From NCBI GenBank assembly GCA_037178625.1, contig CM074133.1:3844001-3908000 (forward strand): a stretch of 64,000 nt of DNA, given 5' to 3'. The position numbers were made by a program, and so were the translations under genes. Below the pieces are notes generated by a model that searched no databases, had not been told where the DNA came from, and was given only the letters and a program-made list of their open reading frames with translations. The stretch comes from Skeletonema tropicum (lineage: Eukaryota; Bacillariophyta; Thalassiosirophyceae; Thalassiosirales; Thalassiosiraceae). Positions 31,601 through 41,773 of the stretch are shown here, piece after piece; the first letter of the stretch is position 1; the number at the start of each line of letters is the position of its first letter.

Positions 31601-33325
31601 GGCATTCATGTCATGGATGTAAGCGATAAGGTAGTATAAGTTGCCTTCTAAAGACCGGTGTGGAAGGGCTCCTGTTACATCGGTGTACATAGTTCCCTCA
31701 ATTTTATCCGCTAAAGCTGCATAGCAAAATACATTCAGGCTCTTCTCATCTTGGTCGCTCTGCTCCGTCTCCTCTTGTTCTTGCTGCTCCGTTGTCTCTT
31801 GATCACTCTGCTCCGTTTCCTCTTCGTCAGGTGGGATGATGGTAGGGGATGTAGTTGGTTGTTGCGGTTCATGTTGGTTGTTATTGTGGTCCTGTTCTAA
31901 CTGGTGTGCGACGAGGCCTTGTAGGCGACGACGGGACATGCCCGTTGTAGTATACCTCCGCGGAGCTTTGCCTATCCCTATTGAAGGCGAGGAGAGGTTG
32001 TACTTGCTTGGTTGGGGTGGCTTTTTACGGGTGCTGCGGAGGCCTGCGCGTGGCTTCTTCATATGGCCCTTTGCTGTTGCTGGGGAGGAGGCTAGATGTC
32101 GACGCACGTCTTTGGTACGTTGAATATGTGGGAAGCTTTTTAGTTGATTGTTTTCAATTGCACGGAGAAGGGTGGGGATTGGTGGGCTAAATAGGCACTG
32201 ATGGATGTATTTCAGGGCTTGCTGTTTCGTTGGCATGGTGTATGCATTATGTGCGGCTGCAGTTGCAGTAATTGGCTGGGTGGTAGGTGTTATGATATCA
32301 AATGCTGGTTGCATTGGCTTCTTTGACAGGGGAAGAAGCCATAGCCCCGTTGCTGGGTGTCGCTTTCCAGTCAAAACACACCGTCCGTGGTGCAAGACAC
32401 GGACTTCGTGCATGGTGAATAAGACTTGGCACCCTGCATCAACTAGTCGCCTGATGGAGATGAGCGATGCATTCGAGAATTCTGGAACGATGTGCCCGTT
32501 CTTGCAGGCTGCTGGTGGAAGGGAGGGCAAGTCAATGTCACACATGTGCGTTGATTTGCTGACTGTACCATCGGGTTGGGTAATTGCAATGGGGCTGGTT
32601 GTAGGCCGAATATTGTTGACCTCGGCCTCGACGATGAAGAAATGGTCCGAAGCACCTGAGTCTGCAACTGCATGGTCGGGTGGGACAAGTTTTCCTTTGC
32701 CTTGGAGACTGTTCGCTTGATGGATGGTCGAGTGTCTTGATGCGGTGCGGTTGTCAGTTACGACGGTAATGTCATCGTCGTCTTCTGGTGGGGGCTGCAC
32801 TGTAGCATGGAGACATTGCTGGATATTGGAGAAAGGTTGGACTATTTTTTGGGTGGCGTACAATGAGAGAGGCTTGATGGCAAGTTTAGTTTTAACCAAG
32901 TTACATCTATTCACTGCGCTCATCCATGTACTGGGAGCTGGAGGGGGGGCATACCGTTGTTGCCCTTGAGCCACTTGCGCACTTAGCATGGCTAGTTGCT
33001 GGGTGATTTGCTGGATGCTGTTGGCATGCGACTGAGTGACATCGGAGATGGTGGACAGATTATTGTTGAGACCACTGATGGTGGAGTTGCAGGTTTGACC
33101 AAATGAATGGAAGGCAGTTCCCAACTCTTCTACTGTATCTACGAGGCTAACATCGTCCTCGGCCTCCGATCCTCTTCCTAATCCTACCGCTGCAGGGCCA
33201 TAGTTACCTGATGTCAAAGAGGCATTGGCATTCTCCAAAAATTGTTCGTATTCAATTGTGTCGGTGATCTGGATGTCACTAAAATGACTTGTGGCCTCCT
33301 CGAGGCTGAGTTTTCTTTCGGTCAT
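28547..33325 (-). CDS. Copia Gag-Pol polyprotein (about 1592 aa)
   Basis: Single frame. I chose the ATG at 33325 (MTERKLSLEEA); the longer frame from 33430 starts inside the LTR. Residues 1-200 are Gag-like without a visible CCHC zinc knuckle. Protease: VADSGASDHF near 220. Integrase: D of TDVTGALP near 547, D of VTDNQA near 611, E of NAAERAIQ near 645. Between protease and integrase is a basic and Glu/Gln-rich linker. RT: ITAGGNLINYPG, WGLPQAGILSNK and the catalytic box LVVDDFG near 1205, where Copia more often has YVDD. RNase H: HSDAS near 1378, SSAEAE-like ASAAEAE and HCDNATA near 1468. The protein ends inside the 3' LTR with a basic PRIPRRKRAG tail. Gag and Pol lie in one frame, so no frameshift is needed. 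Confidence 0.93.
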   Translation of the reverse strand: MTERKLSLEEATSHFSDIQITDTIEYEQFLENANASLTSGNYGPAAVGLGRGSEAEDDVSLVDTVEELGTAFHSFGQTCNSTISGLNNNLSTISDVTQSHANSIQQITQQLAMLSAQVAQGQQRYAPPPAPSTWMSAVNRCNLVKTKLAIKPLSLYATQKIVQPFSNIQQCLHATVQPPPEDDDDITVVTDNRTASRHSTIHQANSLQGKGKLVPPDHAVADSGASDHFFIVEAEVNNIRPTTSPIAITQPDGTVSKSTHMCDIDLPSLPPAACKNGHIVPEFSNASLISIRRLVDAGCQVLFTMHEVRVLHHGRCVLTGKRHPATGLWLLPLSKKPMQPAFDIITPTTQPITATAAAHNAYTMPTKQQALKYIHQCLFSPPIPTLLRAIENNQLKSFPHIQRTKDVRRHLASSPATAKGHMKKPRAGLRSTRKKPPQPSKYNLSSPSIGIGKAPRRYTTTGMSRRRLQGLVAHQLEQDHNNNQHEPQQPTTSPTIIPPDEEETEQSDQETTEQQEQEETEQSDQDEKSLNVFCYAALADKIEGTMYTDVTGALPHRSLEGNLYYLIAYIHDMNAILARPIKSTKSEDIVGAFEEIFQYLKDRGYSPKLNVTDNQAASQIKQFLSTNDCQWQFVEPHNHRVNAAERAIQTFKNHFISGLCCTDSEFPLQLWDQLTEQAEITLNLLRTSRRDPSKSAYEDLHGEPFDFNRTPLAPPGTRAVVYDHPTSRASWAPRGSDAWYVGPAKDHYRNYRFFIVDTNAYRTSASCKFFPQHCQYYTPTPIEHATAVADELVTTTEALPKRQRFAILSTIARALQKIISIRQPTTEGVKSISEGGPATPEFAETEGGNKVIRPNNPAITTSTNPTAPRVHRTKQRTHQRHTRNNTPGTLPKPITQLPKQQPRRSKRNRQPTRIAFEEIQPISSNPPNTRVQQHRIISQDAFLAYFGATMMDTHTKNLWRPTQLEHAPTEDITYYCAPVTHPITGKAMRKYAEVIKCEELRETWETAFGKEFGGLAQGDDRTGQKGTDTVIILDHDQIKNIPADRVVTYASIATDYREQKDDPNRVRITAGGNLINYPGELTTRTADLQTTKIMWNSVVSTPGARYCCFDISSFYLGTPLDRYEYMKIPLRIFPEHVKQQYNLDARAYKGQVYLEIRRSIWGLPQAGILSNKLLKERLAPHGYYECEHTPGLWRHETRPIAFTLVVDDFGIKYTNKADAEHLYNCIAEHYKVKADWEGKMYCGITLDWDYDKRTVTLSMPGYVKKMLINFNHPEPKKPQDSPHPAPPRKFGTASQDPIDEDTSTPLNPAQKRRIQQIVGAGLYYGRAVDNTILVALGSLASEQANPTENTEQRANQLLDYLATHPDAKIQFRASDMILNIHSDASYLSEPRARSRIAGVHFLGSIPEDHKPIIINGFIHVVSNILKYVVASAAEAELGGLFHNCKEAKVLRLTLEELGHPQPPTPVHCDNATATGIANDTVKKHRSRSMEKNYFWVTDQVTRKQFDVRWQPGKENLADYPSKNHDASHHREVRPWMLHIESISPITLPRAQKPSTLRGCVGTLEDGYLRHAPLPRIPRRKRAGCRNDSRTSP

Positions 33326-33413
33326 TTTGCCGGTGGGGGAGCAGCTCACGTGGGTGCTAGTCGCTGCGTGTTGCTGCGAGTGTGGGGTCTGTTTTAGAAT
33401 AAATGCGTAGCTC

Positions 33414-33671
33414 TGATGAAGACAGCACAAAAGAGGCAGTGAACTAACAGGTGAGCTACGATTTAATGGCTACATTACTAGGGTGGCGAACCGTAGCAGG
33501 AACTTGCCAGGTGGTGGTGAAAGATCTCCAAGATCTCCACTTCAACCACCACCTCGATCTCGGTGCTGTCAAGGGCTGGTGCGACTGTCGTTGCGACAGC
33601 CAGCGCGCTTTCTCCTAGGAATCCTCGGAAGAGGAGCGTGTCGGAGATAGCCATCTTCCAGGGTTCCAACA
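33414..33671 (-). repeat. Copia 5' LTR
   Basis: Identical by eye to 28392-28649. Sense transcription would run toward lower coordinates. The primer-binding region just inside reads GAGCTACGCATTTATTC on the sense strand; I could not match it to a tRNA 3' end, so a tRNA half-molecule primer is possible but unproven. Confidence 0.93.
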
Positions 33672-33754
33672 CCAAGTTTACCTCTTGTCTCAGATGTTGA
33701 GGCATCGGCTGTGTAAGGTTCTAAAGATTAGACAATTTCGAGCATTGCATTGCA

Positions 33755-34033
33755 TTACATGAAGAGGCTGCTACCAGTGGTCACCCAGAAGCTAATTTGA
33801 ACTTGGATGTCACGAGGGGAACAATGGTAATAAGGAAGAGCCTTGAAACATTTGATCACAGGCGCCACACAGGGAGATGATGTATGATCCAAAATGCTGA
33901 TAGCTGCATTCAAGAGGGGATTTGTCAGCAGAGAGGACGTGCTGCTACTCTTTGTGCACACCAGACAGCTGTGGATGCAACTAAAAGTCCGCAGAGGGAC
34001 GCTGCCAAAGATTGGCTCAAAGAAGAATGAGCT
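33755..34033 (+). pseudogene. relic of MYND/Sel1 family gene (3' end only)
   Basis: Matches the last third of family genes: GAAGAGGCTGCTACCAGTGG with CACCCAGAAGCTA, then CACACAGGGAGATGATG, ATGCTGATAGCTGCATTCAA and GCTGTGGATGCAACTAAAAG, ending near the TGA at about 34030. Frameshifts break it repeatedly (the TTTGTGCACACCAGACAGCT part is in another frame than the Sel1 part). The 5' half, with both zinc fingers, is absent; the Copia element inserted about 80 bases upstream. Confidence 0.75.
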
Positions 34034-34422
34034 TGAGTGTCAATCTGCAAGAAGTCATCTTCGTCACATGATTTTCGGCGATTTAGGATATTGATGAAGG
34101 CAGGTTACGCTTGGCCTCCTTTAGAGCACTTTTATGCAATGAATATCGATATTGGAGTGTATTTATTATCTCATTCAGCTCAACTATTGAAACACTCGTA
34201 TGTTCCTTCTTTGTCATTCTGACGACAGTCTTGCAGTCGGTCAGCGAGAAGGCTTTTGTACCCTTCTGAAGTTTGATGATCAACTTACGGGAACTTACGC
34301 CCAAAAATGCCCGAGCGAAGTCAATCACACTGTGACTGACACCATCTCATCTTTCGAGTGACGCGCATGCAGTGATACATATATACTTCACACCTCGGAA
34401 CTTTTGGGCAAAGAACTTTTGG

Positions 34423-35956
34423 CTCTAGTGGTTACCCGTCGAGACTATGAGCGCATCGTGATTCATAGTCCAACTCATAGTCCAAAATAGGCTAATTTCG
34501 ATAGGGTAAAAAGTTGTTTGAACCAGTTCCTACGAGGCGTAGCTGGTAGATTTCTGTCAGAGCATCACCTGACGTGTTGGGGCGTGGTGTTGCTTTTCCC
34601 GGGGAGCCACTCGTTGACTCAGTAGGGGCCGCCCAAACGTGGTGGTAAATTCGCCATTGTTGAAAAAAAAAGTCAGAGATGAGTATGAGAACACTACGTA
34701 GGAATTCGTGGCTTTTTGGCGCGATCCATCATCACCACCATTTATCTCATTATTCATAGTCATAGTCCTTACCATTGCCTACGATGACTACTACAGCTAC
34801 AGCCAACCGTGAAGCAGCCACTCAGCCGCCGCAGCCGCAGCAGCGATCGACCGGCTTCTTGGCGTCCATCCATCAGCCCACTTTATCACCTTGCAGCACC
34901 AATCCTCCAACCAACACCACACCTGCGGTCGACAAATCGAACAACGAAGACAACTTTCTACTAACTCCAAGACCATTGACGGGTATTGATTATGAAGAAG
35001 GGCAAGACGAGCGGCAAGGTGTGGTAGGTAATGATCATGGCACGAACGACGGCACTGATGATGATGATGATGTGTCGTCAATTGCGATGTCCGTCAGCCA
35101 TGTGTCATCGCAAATGGAGATGGAGGACGACGAAATGGTGGAGATGGCCACAGACACTGTTATTGATGAATCGAACACCACCGAGAATACGATTTCAATT
35201 GACGAGCAAATGATTGGGTGGTTTGGAGGTAGACGTGATGGCACGACATTGCGCATTCCGCCCATACCTGTGGGAGATGGGATATGTGTTTTTCAATGTG
35301 ATAGGGGATACAATTTATCGTTATCTGCGTGTCAACTACAAATCAATGATATCAAACAATGAATATTATCGATCTGTGCATAATGCTATGTGCTCAGTTG
35401 ACATTCCGGATCATCGTCCCAGGCAATGATACGTCAAAACAAGTTATACGTCGATGTTTGAAGTTCAATTTTAATATTTTGCTAGAATATGAACATGGTT
35501 GGAACGTAAAGGGTTTGGATGGTTGTTTGGGAGGTAATTAATGCCAAAATAGTGCTGTGGCTCCAACCTGAAATAGTCGTTCGATATGGGATAGGGTCGT
35601 TCATTTTCATGTATAGGGAGTCATTCATTTTCTGTGGATAATCTAATAATCGTTTCTAGCAAATGACACTATTCAATAGAACATTAATACCTCTATTGTC
35701 TACAGAGGTTTCGTCAATAAATTATCTTCGGTGTTGATGTATCAGCCACCGTAGTAGGGACTATGATACCATGGTGAGAACAATTTTGATGATGGATGAC
35801 GGCATTAAATATTACTAATTCCTATGTACGATTGCCGCTCTGAAGATTCATAGTCCAAATCATAGTCCATTTTTTTGGGTACCAAGGCCACAGAGGAATT
35901 CGTGGAGATATTCATAGTCCTCATAGTCCTATAGTCTCGACGGGTAACCACTAGAG
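34423..35956. mobile_element. 1.5-kb DNA transposon with 26-bp terminal inverted repeats
   Basis: The termini CTCTAGTGGTTACCCGTCGA plus GACTAT (34423-34448) and the exact reverse complement (35931-35956) face each other. The subterminal motif CATAGTCC is repeated several times just inside both ends (34474-34490, 35850-35935). If the true end is GTGGTTACCC, both sides are flanked by TA, which would fit a 2-bp duplication; otherwise no duplication is evident. It carries the ORF at 34784 with a transposase-like fragment, so it may be an internally deleted derivative. Confidence 0.65.
34784..35362 (+). CDS. acidic protein with transposase-like (piggyBac-type DDE) fragment, 192 aa
   Basis: Lies inside the TIR-bounded element at 34423-35956. 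First ATG in frame is at 34784 (MTTTATANRE); an upstream TTG codon at 34775 is not a credible start. The N-terminal ~55 residues are Thr/Pro/Gln-rich, and residues 70-145 are strongly acidic. Residues ~146-175, ISIDEQMIGWFGGRRDG then PIPVGDGICVFQCD, resemble the DEqM..f.GR....P.KP..G block around the first catalytic Asp of piggyBac-type (DDE_Tnp_1_7) transposases. The frame then ends, while an overlapping frame (to 35429) continues with NNEYYRSVHNAMCSVD. Most of the catalytic core is missing, so it is unlikely to be active. Assignment rests on one short block and is tentative. Confidence 0.45.
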   Translation: MTTTATANREAATQPPQPQQRSTGFLASIHQPTLSPCSTNPPTNTTPAVDKSNNEDNFLLTPRPLTGIDYEEGQDERQGVVGNDHGTNDGTDDDDDVSSIAMSVSHVSSQMEMEDDEMVEMATDTVIDESNTTENTISIDEQMIGWFGGRRDGTTLRIPPIPVGDGICVFQCDRGYNLSLSACQLQINDIKQ

Positions 35957-36285
35957 AGAGTAGAGAGAGAGCTGGGCAAAGCTTGCATGCCGGCCACAAC
36001 AACCTTGTCCATGCATCCATCGCAGATGCATCTGTCCCGAGTTCCGACACTCAATAGAACGCAACGACTGAAAAATACATTCACATAGCCGAAGTGGGGC
36101 AGCGTATCTTGCAGCCTTATTAATCGTCGTCGTCGTACAAGCTAAAACTAAAAAGTATTGTACTTCAGTCCAGTGCAGGGTCTTATTATCTAATTATCTA
36201 CACTGTTTTCAAAGGCTTGAAGGGAAAGGACAGTCCGTTGACGCGCAGTGGCCCTCTTGTATAATTTTGGCACGGGCGGGAAAAC

Positions 36286-37173
36286 ATGAGCGAAGATAAA
36301 GAGGTCAGCACATCAAGTTGTGCTTCCTGCGGTATAGCAGAAGTTGATGACATTAAATTGAAGCATTGCACCGCTTGCGATCTTGTTGGATACTGTAGTG
36401 ATTCATGTCAGCAAATTCATAAATCAGAGCATGAAAAAGCGTGCAAAAATCGGGCGGTTGAGTTAAATGACGAATTATTATTCAAACAACCGGAAAGCAG
36501 AAATATGGGGGACTGCCCGATCTGCATGATCCCACTGCCGCATGATGAAACAAAGTCTGTAATCACGACATGTTGCAGCAAATTCATTTGCAATGGCTGT
36601 GATATTGCCACTCGCTTAGCATCAATGAATTCTTCATGCCCATTCTGTCGAGAACCAGCGCCCTCCACTATTGAGGAAAGTGAGAAGCTAACGATAAAAA
36701 GAGCAGAGGCGAATGATCCAGTTGCAATGTATTATCATGGACTGGCACAATACAAGAAGGGGGGGCATAGCAGAGCATTGGATTGGTTTACAAAGGCTGC
36801 TGAGTTGGGAAATGTAGTGGCGCACTTTAGACTGGCAGGTATGTATATGACTGGTGATGGTGTTGAGAAGGACATGAGGAAGGCAATACACCATCTGGAG
36901 GTGGCTGCTATTGGAGGGCATCCCAAAGCTAGATACCTTCTTGGATCGTATGAAGAGGAAATAGGCAATGTTGAAAGATCAGTCAAACATTACATCATCG
37001 GTGCCAAACAGGGAGATATTTTTTCAACCAAAATGCTGATGACCGCATTTAAGTATGGAGAAATCAACAAAGAGGACCTTGCTGCTACTCTTCGTGCACA
37101 CCAGGCAGCTGTCGACGCAACAACGAGTCCACAACGGGAGGCAGCTGAAGAATTTCATCGAATGCGGAAGTAA
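36286..37173 (+). CDS. MYND finger / RING-like finger / Sel1-repeat protein (295 aa)
   Basis: Complete member starting MSEDKEVSTSSCASCGIAEVDD. MYND ligands are conserved (C..C, C..C, YCSDSC, H..KAC). The second finger is about nine residues shorter between CNGC and CPFCR than at 20963, a feature shared only with the copy at 60489; the two are also equal in length (295 aa) and end alike (AAEEFHRMRK versus TAEEFHRKRK), so they are probably sister duplicates. Sel1 repeats: ALDWFTKAAELGNVVAHFRL and HHLEVAAIGGHPKARYLLG. Leader is ATAATTTTGGCACGGGCGGG, almost the same as before the copy at 63208, not like that of its sister at 60489. Confidence 0.88.
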   Translation: MSEDKEVSTSSCASCGIAEVDDIKLKHCTACDLVGYCSDSCQQIHKSEHEKACKNRAVELNDELLFKQPESRNMGDCPICMIPLPHDETKSVITTCCSKFICNGCDIATRLASMNSSCPFCREPAPSTIEESEKLTIKRAEANDPVAMYYHGLAQYKKGGHSRALDWFTKAAELGNVVAHFRLAGMYMTGDGVEKDMRKAIHHLEVAAIGGHPKARYLLGSYEEEIGNVERSVKHYIIGAKQGDIFSTKMLMTAFKYGEINKEDLAATLRAHQAAVDATTSPQREAAEEFHRMRK

Positions 37174-37797
37174 CGTATCTCATGCTGAAGCTTGCGAATG
37201 TATTGTAATACAATTTCAATTGGTCAAAAAGTTCTGCTTTCATTTGAGCTCTACTCTCCAATCACCCTCTTGAATACTCGACTCAACACTCGTTCCTTTC
37301 CTATTCCTAACAATCTTATTCTTATTCTGCACTAAGATCTCTTCGACTCCCATTCTTCCTCCTCGTATTATTTTCGTACACCTCTCTTATTTTCGTACAC
37401 TCTCTCATTATTTAGAATGACTCGTGCTCAAATAACCCCGTCATCATATATGTATCCCTCCTCATTCTGCGATAAATACATTCTTCTTTGCGACAGGCGA
37501 GTGAAAAATCCAAATTTGTGACACGTTGCGACACGTTCTCACTCTCAGATAGAATGACCCACAAAAACAGAGAGGAAGAATGGGTAATCAATGACCAAGT
37601 GAAAGTACTTTGACTTCAGACCTAAAATTGATTTAACATTTTTTTACTAAAGGAACTTCAATTACATACATACATCGTCAATGACGACGTCATACATCTC
37701 TATATATGGACATGCTCGATAGAGCTACAGATAATTAAGAATGTCATCATAAATTGATAACTAGGCAAATCCTATTGATAATCGATAGTCGAAGGGC
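37174..37797. other. 3' flank of MYND gene, no gene seen
   Basis: AT-rich. Contains at 37517-37547 the motif TGTGACACGTTGCGACACGT followed by TCTCACTCTCA, which recurs inverted at 61541-61575 and in part at 56431-56449. Confidence 0.5.
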
Positions 37798-39577
37798 TTA
37801 TGATGAAGCTGGCTGTGGCGCTGTTACAGTAGAGTGGAAGACAACTTGACATTTCAACTTGTTGTTTGCAGTACTGAGAGATAAAAAGCTTGCATTGTTG
37901 AGAGCTGAGGATATGTTGTGTTTCATTGTGACCAAAAAGTTGCATTGGTAGTATTTGTAGTATGTGTGGAGAAATTCATCAGACAATCTGTTGCCTGTGC
38001 GCTTGAAAATCAAACGAGTTTTTCCCGGTAGTAGTGTGGAGCGGTTGACATGCCCCTGTAAAATTCTTCTGATTGTACAGATAGTAATTGCCACTGAGAG
38101 CAAAAGTGATATTGTATCGCTGGCTGAAGCGTTTGTTGTTCTCGCTCTTGCTTCTTTGTAATTGAAGTAATGCTCAGATGGAGGTAGAATCTGCATACCT
38201 AGATCCCCCTCGTTTACTGTTAAGTGACTCTTGAATTCTTGACCAAGAGCTCCCTCGTTTGCCGATGATTGAATTGTGAAGTTGAAGAAAGATTGTTGCC
38301 TTGAGCTTGAGCAAATGTAGCATCGCATCGAATGTTGTTGCACTCGCTAAAGGCGGCATCGTATAGAACGCTGTCAAATAGAGATTCAGGTTGAGACGGC
38401 GAATTGCATTGAACAAAACCAGACAATGAGACGTCGCATAGAGCGCTGTCTCAGATGGACGCATTGTATAGAGTGCTGCAAGAATTGGGGACATCGCATG
38501 GAGCGCTGCCAGGAATGGTGGCATCGCATATAGCGCTGCCAAGATTAGACCCAATAGTGGCGATTCCAATGTTTGAATCGCTCGGCAAGCTTACAGTTAA
38601 GTTTGCAGTCGCGCTTGTCTCTAATTCCTGCAATGATGCGGATGATAAAACTGCGACTGCTGAAGCAGCTGCTGCTGCTTCTGTGTGTCTTGCTGACAAA
38701 CTTCCTCGCTTAATAATGAATGACTCTTGGAGTCAAGGACTCCCTCGTATGCGTAGAGCCGGCTTGAGCTGCAGCACATGCTGCATCTACACGCCTGAGT
38801 GTATATACACCTCTATCCCTCGCGAAATGAAGGGCATTTTATGTGTTTACGCAAAAATGTCGAAATTTGGAAGTCATTAGCATCCAAGTCGCCTCCCGAC
38901 CTCGAGCTCGAACTTGGGTTTGAACTTAGGCTTGGTCTTGAGCTTGATCTTGAGCTTAGCATATCATATGTCACAACAATAGAGTCGCAATCGCGTTTGA
39001 GCCTGACAAGAGGATGCGAATGAAAGCTGCAAGTAGTCGATTCATTGCAGGGCGTGTGCATGTCGCCAAGTGAAATAGTATTGTTGTTAATGCTGTAGAG
39101 GAGTGAAATGGCATCATATTGAAAGTTGCTGATAAAGCTAGCATCGATATTGAACTGAGTGCTGTCGAAAAGAGCTGTGTTGCAGTGGGCGCTACCAACG
39201 AGAATTGCTTCACATTGGGGTGACATCACATGGAGTGTTTCTAGATAGAATTGAACTGGCATCACGTTGAGTGCCGCCAGAAGTAGATAAGTTCTGCAGA
39301 TAAGAGTGGCATTGCGTGGAGCACTGCCGAATAGCTTGGCGTTGAAATTCTTTGAACCGTAGGTTATAGATCCGTCGGTTGAGTAGGCCTTGCCTTGACT
39401 AAAGTTTTCTTGACAGATTGCTATCTCGTTAGAGTTTAGGGCCACATTTCTGAAACGGGCGATAGCATTATCCGTAACCCGGTCGGTCGAGATTGGCTTG
39501 TCTTGACCAAGGATCTACTCTATCGTGTTAGAGTTTAGAGCCGCATTTCTGGAATGGGCGATAGCGTTCTCCTATGG
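37798..39577 (-). pseudogene. decayed repetitive coding sequence, unassigned
   Basis: The minus strand is covered by overlapping open frames in all phases with recurring peptide motifs (GSAP..N, ALYAM, FDS, TLYNAS, and ALNSN...K.YSTDGS). At DNA level a repeated unit is visible on the plus strand: ATCGCATGGAGCGCTGCCA, ATCGCATATAGCGCTGCCA and GCATTGTATAGAGTGCTGC near 38455-38545. A ~44-bp unit is repeated at 39430-39473 and 39530-39573 (TTTAG.GCC.CATTTCTG.AA). The pattern recalls a beta-helix or polymorphic-membrane-type repeat protein that has lost its frame, but no domain could be confirmed. A GAGCTT-type hexamer run sits at about 38899-38960. Confidence 0.35.
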
Positions 39578-40265
39578 ACTGTCATCCAAAATGTGCCCAT
39601 TTGGGTTGATTTTGTATGGTCTATTCACAGCTTGCCCTCGTGGGTCACCATGAGATTGTCCGGTCACGGCTTGCTCGTAGGAGTTGTTACCGTGAGGATG
39701 TCTATTCAAGGCATATGGGAGTGTGTATAAACGTTATTATATGAAGTTCCGCCCGCAACGTTCTTCTTCGGCCCATATACGGGATTACCGTGGTGAGCGT
39801 TGTTCTTCGGTCCATCATCTGAAACGGTGTGAGTTCCTTTTAAATTGTTTGCATTAGTGTGCGTTTGACCATATCTGTCGTCATTTCAATGGCTCGATTC
39901 GCAACAAAGTTGTGAATCCTTGGAAGGTCTGATAATCGACTCAAAGACGAGACGGGTTCGAATCACGATTCGAATTAACGAAACCGAAACGATTTGAATT
40001 CCCACGTTCAAGAGTGAACGTTCGAATTGGATCGAAACGTCTAGGACTAGGATGCAAAGTGATAAGTATTCGTATACTCAATGGAGAGCTGAAAATCTGA
40101 TAAACTGTGACAATGCCTATATAGAGCCACATGAATGGCTATTGAAAGAAATTGATTCTTATTCTTAGACATACAAATTATTGTGAGCCTATTTTTAACC
40201 AGAAGATGCCCACACCCCGGATCCACCCCGGGTGGCGTCTTTACCACGTAACTATGTCAATAATA

Positions 40266-40680
40266 GGTCGATTCTTTTGGTTCAAAGACCACCAACCTTC
40301 CATTTAGTTAGTTTAGAATGCCTCTGCAACGTGACATGGTGGTATTCCGACCATTCTCCAAGATATTGGGGGTACTAATTCAGTAGCACTGGCATCGTCG
40401 GCCCGGGGTGCTCGGCCATCACGCATCACACACTAACAAAAAACATCTCCTCCATGACGAATCCGACGGCAAACCATGCTACTATTGGGCCAACATTCCC
40501 AAAATCAACATAAACAACAACGTGCCTGACCCCATTTTTTATGTAGATTCCGATTCTGTAAGCGGTGGCGGCCGAATCGGCGTCGTTGTGATGGTATACG
40601 GCTCTAACCGCCAGAGACACAAAATCTGCACATGCCGGGCAACATCATGACATACTCATATTTAATAGATTTCGGTTATT
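40266..40680 (+). repeat. dispersed repeat family R, plus-strand copy
   Basis: Aligns with the minus-strand copy at 7145-7440 and a degenerate copy at about 56610-57040. The start TTGGTTCAAAGACCACCAAC and TTTAGTTAGTTTAGAATGCC correspond to TTCAAAGACCAATATT and TTTGCTTAGTTTAGAGTGC at 56.6 kb. A weakly similar tail may continue to ~41050. No intact coding frame. Confidence 0.5.
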
Positions 40681-41060
40681 TAATAGCCATGGTGCATTGC
40701 AGACACCTTCTGAATACTATGATGATTGATTATTATTATCAGTTTTATTGATTACATACAAATTAGACGTAATAATTGAGTAGTAGGTCAAATCATCCGC
40801 TGTTGCTTTGATCCCATCGGGTAGGAATGGTGCTGTTAGGAGTCATATGATACCCTGAAACCACTGTATAATGCTCGCAACAGATGGCTATTGGTGTTGT
40901 GTGGTGAAAAGGCCCCCAACTTGCAGGATGAATACACTTAATATCACTTCAAATACTCGTGTATGTGATTGCATTCGGCTCTTCATTTTCCACCAAAATA
41001 TGCTACATTTCAACCAGTCCAATAATGTCGTAGCCGCAATGAAATAGAGATATCTACACC

Positions 41061-41622
41061 AACCACGTTGATTGTTATATTATAGTCATCACCTCACAGA
41101 CTTTTGGCACCCTCTCATTTCATTTTCTGTCAGATATATGCATTCTCCTTTTTGATGTATTTTGTGGAAATTATCAATTTTCAACTACTGTATTCACCAT
41201 GCCACTACATGCGCCATAGAACGCCCCGACACACTCTAGAGGGGATCGATCGCCGCTTAATAGAATATAGATGGCGTCTGCAAACCAGTTCAGTGGCAGA
41301 GCAGCTCCAACTATTCATCTGAAGACCATATTGGAAGTGCATCATCACACCGATGTCAAAGCGCAATTTTCCGGCACCTCTACTTTGGTGTCATAATAAG
41401 TAGCGATGGCGTGGATCGATGTCCACCTGAGGACACCACTTCATAGAAAGGCTATTGGAGAGAGAGTTGCTGCAGTTGGGCTGTCTAATTTTATGTGTAG
41501 CTAGTGTTGTTGATGTCGGCACGTACGGGGTCGAGGTGCGCCATGGTGATCGCTGGTGATTTTTTTCATTATCCCCTGGGCATCTTCTGGTTAATGAAGA
41601 CGAAAGTGGAAAAATCCGCCAA
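41061..41622. other. intergenic, 3' of the secreted-protein gene
   Basis: No gene recognised. Probably includes the 3' UTR of the minus-strand gene whose stop is at 41623. Confidence 0.4.
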
Positions 41623-41773
41623 CTAAATTTTCTCATAGGTGGGAGACACGGTGGGAGACTCGGTGGGAGACTCGGTGGGAGACACGGTGGGAGACAAGGT
41701 TGGAGACAAGGTGGGAGACAAGGTGGGAGACGAGGTAGGAAACGCCCAAGCGTCGTGACCGGAAGTTGGATCA

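Larger units (their letters stand above)
28392..33671 (-). mobile_element. complete Copia-type LTR retrotransposon (diatom CoDi-like)
   Basis: A 5280-bp element with 258-bp LTRs at 28392-28649 and 33414-33671, which read as identical base for base. It is bounded by TG...CA and a perfect 5-bp target duplication CCAAG (28387-28391 and 33672-33676). One uninterrupted Gag-Pol frame lies on the minus strand in the order protease, integrase, RT, RNase H, which defines Copia/Ty1. Identical LTRs and an intact frame imply a very recent, possibly still competent insertion. On its upstream (right) side lies a decayed MYND/Sel1 relic. Confidence 0.95.

Noticed and set aside
33326..33430. Longer Gag-Pol start at 33430
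   Set aside because: The start would lie inside the 5' LTR; the ATG at 33325 is just downstream of the LTR and gives the normal layout.
34775..34783. Upstream TTG start for the transposase-like ORF
   Set aside because: A eukaryotic gene would use the ATG at 34784.
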